From Chimonanthus salicifolius (Eukaryota > Streptophyta > Magnoliopsida > Laurales > Calycanthaceae), in contig CM023532.1 in the NCBI GenBank assembly GCA_013350335.1, positions 33,667,708 to 33,731,707 on the forward strand: 64,000 bases of DNA, written 5' to 3'. The notes below the pieces were generated by a model. The model was not told the origin of the DNA. It ran no database searches and saw only the letters and a program-made list of their open reading frames with translations. This document shows, in pieces, positions 24,401-33,158 of this stretch (position 1 is its first letter; every line of letters begins with the position of its first letter). Position numbers and translations under genes: made by a program.

Positions 24401-25372
24401 CGGGGAGGGGGAGTAGGGAGGAGGACACAATTCTTTTCATTCTTTCTTGATTGCCACCATGGTGTTCTGTTTTTTTGCATTCTATAAAATTTAGCAATAT
24501 TAACTATTAAGTATTAGCAGGACATATTTTTTGTCACTTTTCGTTTGGGATGGCTACCAATTTGACAATTCCAAATTGTGGCAGATAAGTTGAATGAACA
24601 TTCACCTACATTACTCAAAATGTATATGCTGAAATCTGAATACGTTACAAGAAATTAAAGAGAGGAAGTAATCACCCTCATGAATGCCTTTGCTTGAATG
24701 AGCGCATATGGAACAGGGCCAAAATTCCGTGAATCATTTGATGCAAACAAATTATCACCTTGAATCCAAACATGTCCCTTTGGCACCTGGTTATCCACAA
24801 CCCATAAATTATCAGCACAAACCTTAACCATTGATACTTGATACTCAAAAATTTACCCAAAAAAAGAGAGAATAAAAACTAAAGAATGAGTTCAAATTAG
24901 ATCATCAGGTCATACAACAACTGTTTGCCATCTATCACCCTGCCTTGGGTTGACAGCAAAGTTGACGGTGTCACCTTCCATGCCAATTATGCGCTTTGTA
25001 ACAGTCTTCCTAGGGTTTTCTGGTGATCGAACTAGCACAATGTCACCAAGACCAACTCGGCCAATACGGTGGGAGAACCGATCCACCAAAACAAGGTCAC
25101 CTGTCAGATTGATGGTTGGGAGCATGCTGGGGCCATAAACCTGGATACATTCAAAATCAACAGATGAGAAGATTATTGTAAGAGGGAGGGAGGGGGAGGG
25201 TGGTAGGGGAAGAGAGAGAGCATATGAGAGCAATGGAGCAAACATAGTTGTTGGTGACGTGGCAAAAGCATAGGAACTTGGCTACAAGGAAAGTTCTCTC
25301 TGCAGCTTCTTTCGCAACATTTTGCCATGGCACATCTCGCATCCGCTCTACCAATCTTTGGATAATCCTCAT
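18445..25372 (-). CDS. Mitochondrial inner membrane protease subunit 1 (IMP1-like, S26)
   Basis: Four exons join without a shift to 175 residues: 25372-25226, 25140-24916, 24786-24676 and 18489-18445, close to the usual plant IMP1 length of about 170. It is a signal-peptidase-like serine protease of the mitochondrial inner membrane that trims sorting peptides of intermembrane-space proteins. The dyad is visible: Ser54 in VYGPSMLPT and Lys98 in KTVTKRIIG. Box E follows as [17 protein letters not shown] in exon 3, and the C-terminal WPPSAFGSL is in exon 4. Exon 1 encodes the N-terminal hydrophobic anchor ([12 protein letters not shown]...). Oddities: the last intron is 6.2 kb because of nested LTR elements, and the expected first donor reads ATATGC, not GT. 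A GT upstream (TAT|GTTTGC) would also keep frame and drop six residues. The gene may be functional; the first splice site leaves some doubt. Confidence 0.8.
20578..22768 (-). mobile_element. Nested non-autonomous LTR element
   Basis: Reverse-oriented element with LTRs 20580-21196 and 22378-22768, which read TGATGTAGGACACGG...TTCTACA on the minus strand. A primer-binding site (minus strand TTGGTTCAGAGCC) abuts the 5' LTR, and a polypurine tract (GACCGGGGGAC) abuts the 3' LTR. ATAGCT occurs at both borders. The interior of about 1.2 kb holds one long frame and no reverse transcriptase, integrase or protease motif. The LTRs contain about 21-bp tandem repeats of the type CAAATAGAAAAGGACTCCTAA, more copies in the left than in the right. 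Confidence 0.8.
21112..22287 (-). CDS. Proline-rich ORF of the nested LTR element
   Basis: An open frame of 391 codons fills the interior of the nested element and runs about 80 bases into its LTR. It has a central charged repeat ([19 protein letters not shown]), then a proline-rich region ([13 protein letters not shown]) and cysteine-containing C-terminal parts. It resembles the orphan gag-like or non-coding-derived frames of non-autonomous plant LTR elements. I recognise no enzymatic domain, and the first ATG is only assumed to be the start. It may not be translated. Confidence 0.4.
   Translation of the reverse strand: MVSIPAIFAKSGHYPRYESTIPIPILHPFSHRQQKHNQKKKPNAPLTKFDYLASYVSTLTDPMSYHSVLPHPSIKPFPHSNCHVLDYVTHRSHSQHHVAPLASNTNGAQFLRQSEFNDFKSEFISELRSELRSDFHDFFQEFRELLLCRKYRAPMKVNKTSKCLPASSRCVPTTLKTSSAFVHTAPESDSEFMHPPHAVVTPQPMPVLETERVVLPAPPSIQPTSVDQPPPPLPTPPPPPQISHPSPLPKPDPITDTRTSSMIILPLSCQPPVLHPIDYQDRVITPVPYDNPFAISLVRPCLRPFAVLQFFAPQKECSRRLCLKDCAVQSFIIRIFGLGLHLCLVPCAFADFHSRTSSFQDRGTDVGHGRCSTQISLLFIFIYLFLYLFIS
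22937..23671 (-). mobile_element. Solo LTR with intact target duplication
   Basis: A 735-bp unit bounded by TGATGC and GCATCA and flanked on both sides by CATTA (22932-22936 and 23672-23676), a perfect 5-bp target-site duplication. There is no primer site or coding interior, so it is a recombined solo LTR. On the minus strand it shows TTATATAA and AATAAA in promoter/poly-A order. It belongs to a different family from the host gypsy element. Confidence 0.85.
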
Positions 25373-25635
25373 GAGGATAATGCTCTTCCCAATGCTGCTG
25401 GGTGGAATCTAAAGTATATATGATTTAGTCTTCTATTGGACTATTTGGCATTATATGCTGTGACTATGCGTCTAAACATACCAAGGCAGTTTGATTAGTT
25501 ATTCAAGCAATAAAGGCATGTAAATCTTGTACAGTTTCACCCACAAATGGATCAAGAATGTTGATGTTGTAGGCCAAATGTAGATGGGCCACATATAATA
25601 TACTCACTGTGCTAGAAGAACTTAACAGGTAGCCA
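25373..25635 (-). promoter_or_regulatory. Probable promoter region of the IMP1-like gene
   Basis: About 260 bases between the IMP1 start codon and a LINE relic. No clear TATA box or other motif could be assigned; listed because it must contain the 5' leader and proximal promoter. Confidence 0.3.
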
Positions 25636-26345
25636 GTGGACAGCACTTCACAGGCCCCCACAAAGAAAAGGCATTCTGAAGCCCTGCCTTGTCTACTTGG
25701 CTTGAGCTGGATTTCTAGCCTAGGTAAGTTTCTCACATGTGACAACATCAGGAAAAGATGTCATATCATGGTTAGTGTGTGTCCCCTCTGTCTCCATGCC
25801 ATTGAGGACATCAATCAATTGCTTCTCCATTGCTCGTTCTCCCATGAGTTTCGAAAGTTTATCCTTCAGTTGTTCAATATGAAGTAGGTAATACCTGAAT
25901 CTTTAGCAAGATTATCTTATTCCTGGATTTTTTTTGAGGAAATTCTAAATTCACTATTCTTTAGAGACTAGCCCTTTTTGCTATCATTTGGACTCTTTGG
26001 TGGGAAAAAAACAATCCACTTCTTACAGATAAGGTTGAAGATTCCTACTCTATTGCTCTCAATGTGCAAGCCAAGTGTATCTTTTGGACTTCCACATTCA
26101 ATTCAAAGAAACCCTAGATTAGACCTGCTCTGAGCTTGGAAAGAAAGCATTTGCATTGGCTAACCTGTTTGTGTTTTCCTCTCTGTTCTCTCCCTGTATT
26201 TAGTATTTGTTTCTTGTTGTTTCCCTTACTTTTTTGTTATATGAAGCTCTTTGGCAGATTTTTCCCATGTAACCTTCGGTGCACTTCTTGTGCCATTTAT
26301 CCATATATTATTATATTCAATTACCAGTTTAAAAAAATAAATAAA
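25636..26345 (+). mobile_element. 5'-truncated L1-type LINE
   Basis: The frame at 25636-25887 contains the zinc-binding reverse-transcriptase C-terminal motif CPLCLHAIEDINQLLLHCSF. Downstream, in shifted frames, FAIIWTLWWEKNN and a T-rich 3' tail end in an A-rich stretch near 26330. Frameshifts show it is dead. It lies directly upstream of the IMP1 promoter. Confidence 0.75.
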
Positions 26346-26990
26346 TAGATAAAGAGGATAGAGTTGTTGCGATCCATCTATAAGAAGACCTATGTCTCTC
26401 GTGATGTGATATTTAATGAAGCAACATCATAGTGATCAACCTACAACTTCCTCTACTAGATTCTTTAAACTTCAAAGATAAGTGTAGAACTATCCCCCAT
26501 TATAAGAATTGAAGGAGGAAGATATTGATCAATCTATGGTTCCATCAAATTCTCAAGGACTAATGAAGCAAAGTCATTTGAGTGTTTGCCCTTATAAGTT
26601 ACCAAAGGAGCTAACGACTAAGGACAAGTAGCCACCTCAACTCAAAGATGCAGAAGAGGGAAAACAATCCATATAATAGCAGTCTTCCATATAATAGCTG
26701 AATGGGGGCGATTCTATACAACACTTTGAAGACTGTTGTGGCAGATAGGCAGAAATGGGTTTACAAAGTAAAAATAGGTGACTGAATAGGAGCGGGAGCA
26801 TAGCTCGGTACAAGCTGGATGATAACAAACCAATGATAGATTGATGGCAATTTGGCATTATGAAACAATATTTAGTGTTAAGGAGGAGTTTTCCTGGTAA
26901 TTGCCAGGGGAATGGTAAGATCATAGTTCTCAATTCCAATTCGAAGGTCATTTTAGCTTGCCTCTGAAATGGAAAGTTTCAGCATTTTTT
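26346..26990 (+). mobile_element. Ty1/copia pol relic
   Basis: The frame KKTYVSRDVIFNEA near 26380-26425 matches the segment before the reverse transcriptase in copia elements. KWVYKVK near 26755 matches the start of the RT domain. Many stops and shifts; no LTRs identified. The long minus-strand frame here (26637-26951) is a shadow. Confidence 0.5.
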
Positions 26991-28702
26991 TTTTCCGGAA
27001 AAGATACTATAGCAAATTTAAAAAAAAATTAATGTAAAATTTTACAAAAGTAGAAAAATTATATAATAGTAAATTATATTAGAACAATAGAATTATAAAA
27101 GAATAAATTACTATTTCCTAGTGAACTGAGAAGAAGTGATTAACTTAAGAATAAGAAGAAAGATAAATATACTTGTTTGGCCAAAACATAGTTTTTTCCC
27201 CTAAAATGCACCTATTTTGTCTGTTTCAGTTGAAACATATCAAAATAGACACTGAAAAATAACAACTGGGTGCTTTATTTCGGACTCATGCAGAAACGAA
27301 GCATCAGCCTGTCTCAGCCAATGTAGCACCCATTTGATAGGTGGGACTTAAAGAAATCAGAAAATAGATATTTTTAGAATCAAAATTAGATACAATCTTA
27401 TTTGATTCGATTTCATTTGGATAGATCTTGTAATCTTTTTCTAAGATTTAGATTTGTGCTAGGAGATTATTGTATTGATTTGATCAGAATAGGAAGCATG
27501 GATGGTGCAAGCTACAATCATTGATTGTAGTAATCTCTAAGAAGGATGATAATCTTAAGATTGGTGGTATTGTATATATACATGTGATTGATGAAAGAAG
27601 GCAAGTGATTGAGTTCTGTAGCATTCTCCAGTCACAGCATACAAAATCGAGAACATGGTTTCATCTGTGTACATATGTGGTTGTTTTTGCAAGCATATGC
27701 ATGGAAATATCGATCCCGTTCAGGTCTAGCAAGCATAACTCAGTAATTACAGAGATATTGGGGATGGGGGAGATGGAATTACTTAATAAAATAAAAATTA
27801 AAATAAAGAACATGTTGGGGAGAAGAGGCAGCGTTCAGAGAGAGACCTTAGCAGGAAGAGTGTGCAGCTGTTCGTCGCTGCTTTTCAGTTTTGACCGCTG
27901 CTTCCTCTTTCCCACGCATTCTCACGAAATTTTTGTAGAAGATAAAGGGCTGAAACTCGGGCGGGTCGGGACGGGTTTTCATAAACCCAATCCTAACCCA
28001 TGTGAAAAACGACTGAATCCGACCCGATCAGACCCGAGACGATAACCCGAATTACAGAACCCGACCCGACCCGACCTCGAGCCCGAGAATTAACTCGATT
28101 TAAAAAAAAAAAAAAAAAATTTAAAAGAAATCCTGATGCAACTGTTGAGATCTATGGATTCGCTTTAACAACCATAAAGAAGATGTTGATATGGACCTAT
28201 AAAAATCACTTTGATCAAGAAAAAGATATTTGCCCGAACATAGAACCCATTAGGAATTACCTCATTTAATCAATTATACCATGACTTTTAAGCCCTTTAA
28301 ATTATTAAATATTAAATTTTGTGAGTTTTACAAACATTTATGTCTAAAAAATACTTTGAATAGAAACTTTGTGCTTTGTATTTTAGGTCTAACACAATGT
28401 CAGATTTACATTAAATGGGGTTCATTAGAGGGCTTATTCGATAACCTACTCAATGAGCCTAATTTTATACGACTTATAGAAAAAAGTAATTTATTTTTTA
28501 ATAGGGTATTTATAAAGTGATGATTTCGAGTTTGTAAAAAGTCCAACATCGGTTATTTTCAATTATACCATGACTTTTAAGCCCTTTAAATTAAATAATT
28601 TTAAATTATTTAAATATTAAATTTTGTGAGTTTTACAAACAATTATCCCTAAAAAAGTACTTTGAAATTTGAATAGAAAGTTTGTGCTTTAATATTTAGT
28701 CT
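26991..28702. other. Intergenic, repeat-rich
   Basis: No gene recognised. Contains a CCCGACCCGA-rich stretch at 27960-28080 ending in poly-A, and a direct duplication (28272-28387 and 28560-28680, shared ACCATGACTTTTAAGCCC and ATTTTGTGAGTTTTACAAAC). The 174-codon plus-strand frame at 27521-28045 is low-complexity at its end and matches no family I know. Confidence 0.5.
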
Positions 28703-28867
28703 TCTTTTTTTTTTAGTAAAAGAGAGAGAAATTTCCTTGAAACTCCTGTGGTTAAAGTTAGTTCCCTTAAAACCTTATTTGGAGTGACGTCCCACATCCA
28801 CACAAGATAACCACCGATTAACGCCATGGTGACTCGAACTCCCACGCGTTGAGCCACCCCATGTTGG
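28703..28867 (-). mobile_element. tRNA-derived SINE with 19-bp target duplication
   Basis: A 165-bp insertion flanked by a perfect direct repeat GTGCTTTAATATTTAGTCT (28684-28702 and 28868-28886). On the minus strand it starts with tRNA-like boxes (TGGCTCAACGCGTGG, then AGTTCGAGTCACC) and ends in poly-A. The long exact target duplication indicates a fairly recent insertion. Confidence 0.88.
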
Positions 28868-28886
28868 GTGCTTTAATATTTAGTCT

Positions 28887-29742
28887 ATTAAGAATAATAT
28901 CAATAGATCAGTTAAATTGTGTCTTTTAAAACCACGTTGGTCACTTTAGTTTTTAGCTCCTAAACTTTTGTGACTCTAAAATTTATTTTTAATTTGTATT
29001 TAAAATAAGTATTATTTTTATTTACATTAAAACCATTTAATATATATATAATATTTATCAAATAGCAATATTTTAATTTAACTGATTCTTCAATACATGG
29101 GTTAAATATCGGCTGTAAACTGTTGACATCGACGATATCGGGGATGATATCACCGATATGACTAGATATCGGCATTTAAAAAAAAATTGAGTATCAGCTA
29201 AATATCGCCCAATATTTTGGTTTTAAATTTCCAATTTTATTTTATTTTTTAAAAGGCCTTTTTTACTTTTTTAACTCGGAAAAAAAAACTGATACTTTAA
29301 ATTTAAAGGTGAGAGAATGATATCGGCCGATATCTCATGTATTAAACAATATCATAAAAACGATATTTACACGCTGAATTATATCATTTGTACATCAACC
29401 AACCAACTTTGATCATGTTTAAGATGAATTTTATTTTCCTTCACTTACTTAGCATTAGAGGCAAATCACAGTCATTTAATAAATAAAGAGTCGAAATTCA
29501 TTTGACAATCACTTTAAATTATTTTTTTATATTAAAACAAAGTAATAAAAACATGTAACCAAGAAGGTGGCGATTGTCATCTTAGAAATATAATTTAAAC
29601 TTTCTTTCCCAGTGTTTCAGATTTTCAAAATTTTCAATGCTTCGTTCTAAAAGAAAAACATAAAAATTCAAAGCTTTAAAATATATAGAATATGAAAAGT
29701 AGTTAAAAATAATTATTTTTATTATTTGACACTAATTAGAAT
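28887..29742. other. AT-rich DNA with degenerate ATCGGCCGAT repeat
   Basis: 29100-29345 carries several imperfect GATATCGGC/GCCGATATC words and looks like an old copy of the MITE family at 29743 and 62650. No gene. Confidence 0.45.
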
Positions 29743-29857
29743 CAGGGGTCCGAATCTCGGCCGATATAGGCCATTTCTGTAAAAAAAAAAAAAAAAAATT
29801 AAGGGGAGAGAAAAATATCTTCTGATATATCGGCCGGAACTGTTTTTTCGACCCCTG
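29743..29857. mobile_element. hAT-like MITE with ATCGGCC motifs
   Basis: A 115-bp element flanked by a perfect 8-bp duplication ATTAGAAT (29735-29742 and 29858-29865). Its ends are inverted: CAGGGGTCCGAA and TTCGACCCCTG. The interior has TCTCGGCCGATAT, a poly-A run and ATATATCGGCC. It has no coding capacity. Confidence 0.85.
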
Positions 29858-30235
29858 ATTAGAATAGTTATCGAACAACTATGTCATGTTTGTTTCACTC
29901 AAATATTTTAAATTGGTTGAGTTGTCATGATTGAATTATTCGTTTTGCTCTTAGAATTTTCATTTGAAATAAAGAAATGGATTTATTTATTATATAAATG
30001 TCATTTCATTAAAATTTTAAATTTAAATAAGAACTAGTAATCATTTTTATCTTGTTGGTTGACGTTGGACCGAAAGCCCGAAACTACTTCATAAGTTCAT
30101 AGACTACTGTCGGATCCGCCGTGCTCCAAAATGAGGTAATGGGCTTTTTCCAGTTGAAGTTTACAGGCCCACTCACGCACACCAAATTGTCTAATAAATG
30201 GGTTAGACAGCTCAAAATCTTGTCTTCATAGACTA

Positions 30236-30394
30236 GCGGTCCATCATTTTTCGGCTGATATCTTGTTGATATTGGGCGATATTTTTTCTCGCTCTCTCTC
30301 TCTTTTTTACAAATCTCGACCGTATCAGCCGATATCAGTGAGATTTTGTCCGTACGGCCGACACGATATCTCGGGCGTTTTTTTGACCTCTGTC
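30236..30394. mobile_element. Diverged copy of the ATCGGCCGAT MITE
   Basis: Reverse-oriented relic ending TTTTTTTGACCTCTG, with CGGCTGATATC, a CT-rich tract and CAGCCGATATC. The terminal repeat is decayed and no target duplication is visible. Confidence 0.5.
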
Positions 30395-30708
30395 GTAGAT
30401 TACCCTTTGATAGCTCTCCACATGCTAAGCATAAGGCAGCCACTTGAACTATAGATAAATTCATCATATGTAATATTTGTCGGAATAAACTTTTATTCAA
30501 TATTATTACCATACATGTAATAATAACCATCACCATGATAGTGATATTTTGATTTACTTCTTCAATATCTTGATTATATAATTGTTATCTTAGACCAGCG
30601 AGGTTATTCTTTGATTTATGGCATTTGTGCTTCTCTACCCAGGCTGCTAGTATTGGAAATGAAAATTTAATGGGTTTTTTCATTTGAAATGAGTCTTCCA
30701 ATAGAAAG

Positions 30709-30741
30709 CTTACGCCGCCTGTGTCCAGAGCCGGCCCTGTT
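30709..30741. mobile_element. Truncated end of the GCCGGCCCT MITE
   Basis: CTTACGCCGCC followed by CAGAGCCGGCCCTG matches one end of the element at 37719-37866. Only about 33 bases remain. Confidence 0.5.
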
Positions 30742-31539
30742 CGCCACAATCTTATTTCCTAAGAAAGGAGTAATCAATCCAACAATGAGAATGTATCAAG
30801 TGAATATTTTAAAAGAAGTTGCATCTAAATATAAAAAATGAAATGATAATTTTAGCAATTTAGATTTACTATTAAGTGGGCTTGTATGAAGCTCTTGTGC
30901 CTTGGCACATAACATGCCCAAGCTTTGCCACTTCTACACAGATATAATCTCTTTACCTTATCTATATATAAAAATGCAGTTTAAAATGACTTTGGTTGTA
31001 ATTTTCTACACGTTAGTTAGTAAAAATAAGAAAAGAAATTTTAAGATGGGTTTTAATAAGTGTAAACAACACATTTCAACTTTATAATGTTATTATATAA
31101 AAATAAAAAGTTCATATAAAATTGATTAAAAATTAGAAAATAGATTTTATGATCAAATTTGATGAGTTCGAAGGATATGACTAAGACTTTTTACATTTAT
31201 ATTTAAAAATATAATTTTATATAAAATTTTATGAACTGGGCAGAGAATTAGAAAAACAAAATCTGCCCTCCTCTCCAAGTCATGAATACTGCAGACCTTC
31301 AATTGTTCTTCGTATCTCTTTTCCCTCAAGCATCCCAAGTCAATTACTTGCAAGTCAAGAAAATTTTCCCCAACTTTTGCTGCAATGTTTGACCAAGAAA
31401 CTATACACCCTTAATTTTCCTTAATAAAAAATTGTATAGCTCAAATAATTTATCATCCACTGTTTTGCAAGTGCACCAACTCAATATTGAGACATGCTTT
31501 CTAGAGGAACCATGAACAGCCTTGTCAAGTAAGAAATGG

Positions 31540-31695
31540 ATGTATTGGTAATTTTTTTTTGAAATTTTCGTGTAAGAAATCGTAGGAAACCCAACGCAAA
31601 ATCTCTATGGGTGATATTTACTGCACTTAGGACACACCGGATGAAGCTATGGGGGTTTGAATTTGACACCTCTCACTTTCTGAGATGGGATGCAT
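31540..31695 (-). mobile_element. tRNA-derived SINE relic
   Basis: Reverse-oriented: a poly-T run, then AACCCAACGCAAAATCTC, then GGGGGTTTGAATTTGACACC. The order and words match the SINE at 56918-57091. Diverged, without an obvious target duplication. Confidence 0.5.
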
Positions 31696-31961
31696 TGATA
31701 TTTGATTGGAATCGAAAATCGGGGCGGGCCAATATTTGATAAGCCAGTATTATGTAGGACCCCAATCAAAATGGTTCTGATTACCAGAGATGGGCCTATG
31801 GGTAGTGGTGGGTCATTGTGGGTCCTTCCGTCTGTGGCATAGCAATAAATTAAGGGTGTACATATATATATATATTTCAAACTCAGATCCTGCATTTGGT
31901 AATCGGGTTCAAATTCAAATTTAGATTCTACTTAAATCAAACACGGGCCTAACCTATTTAC

Positions 31962-32916
31962 CGTTAAACTCATAAGTCGAACTCAACTTTGAAAATTGGC
32001 TGTCAAGGCTGTAATACCCTTGCCTCAAAAAGTCCCACATTGCTAGTGGTATTGGAAATTCCCTAGTATATAAGTAGTAGTCTTCCTCCTTCTAGCACAA
32101 GGCCTCCTAGGCAAGAATGGACGTGTATAGGCCATGTGCTAGGAACAAAATCTTGAGGGTTGCAGAGTATGGAGCGAGGCTCTACCCGAGGGTCCAAAGA
32201 GGACAAGATTGTGTCGTTGTGTACTCTGATACCCGGACAAGGCCTTTTGGGAGCAACAGTGGGTGGCTCGCCAAAGCAAAGCTGTGCGGGTCCGTGTGTA
32301 AGCCCAAAGCGGACAATATTGTGCTAGCGGGATGGGTCGTTACAGAATGGTATCAGAGAATAATTCAACTCTCTGCCTGAGGGTGTGGACTTTGTTGTTG
32401 TATGTGCAGAGCCGGGGACGGCTCTGGCTTTAAGAGGGTAGATTGTAATACTTCGCCCCAAAAGTTCTACATTGCTAGTTGAATTGGAAATTCTCTGGTA
32501 TATAAGTGGTAGCCTTCCTCCTTCTAGCATGAGGCCTTTTGGGAGTAACAGTGGGTTGACTCGTCAATTGAAAGCTGTGCGGGCCGTGTATGAGGCCCAG
32601 AGCGGACAATATCATGCTAGCGGGACGGGTCGTTACAATGAAGATGGTGTCCTTGTGTTTATACACCGCATATCTCGAAAGTACTCAGGCGATGTGGGAT
32701 TATGCTAACAATCTCCCTTAGTGCTAGGGCTGGAGGCACTTGGTTTTCCCCCTCCATGTAAGACTGGAGACATGAATCCAACCTATCCCTGTAGTACCTC
32801 CGGCTCTTATACCATGTTAAACTCAATAGTAGAACTCACTCTTGAAAATCGGCTTTCAAAGAGAGTGCCTACGTGTTTATACACTGCACATCAGATCATA
32901 TGAGACTATGCTAACA
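31962..32916 (-). mobile_element. TRIM element hosting another TRIM
   Basis: Small LTR element in reverse orientation: left LTR from 31962 (interrupted) to 32710, right LTR 32815-32916 (TGTTAAAC...GCTAACA). The roughly 100-bp interior has CTCTTATACCATG beside the right LTR, which on the minus strand is the primer-binding site ATGGTATAAGAG, and a purine tract beside the left LTR. Flanks TTTAC and TTTGC are a near target duplication. No coding. Confidence 0.75.
32010..32637 (+). mobile_element. TRIM inserted within another TRIM's LTR
   Basis: LTRs 32010-32344 and 32444-32637 both start TGTAATAC and end GGGTCGTTACA. TGGTATCAGAG at 32348, a primer-binding site for initiator methionine tRNA, follows the first LTR, and a purine tract (AAGAGGGTAGAT) precedes the second. 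LTR lengths differ by about 140 bases because one carries an extra block between AAGGCC repeats. No coding. Confidence 0.8.
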
Positions 32917-33158
32917 TTTGCATCCATAAGAATTTTTTTTTCCGCCAGGCCACCAGGAGGCAGGAGGAGCAGGAGGATCAGTGGTCCTGATACTACAATT
33001 GTATTTTCTATCCATATAAATCTTCAAGATATTTTTTCCCATTAAAAAAATGCAAACGTTTCCCCACACTATCACATAAAACAATAAGTAGCTTCTCATC
33101 CTTGCACCTCCATCCATTCTACTCATAATATTCCAAGATCACGTTTGGTTAAAAGAAA

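Noticed and set aside
24910..25245. IMP1 reading frame starting with an ATG at 25245
   Set aside because: It reads through the first intron in the wrong frame and replaces the family N-terminus with low-complexity Leu/Pro/Ser; the spliced model restores the normal start.
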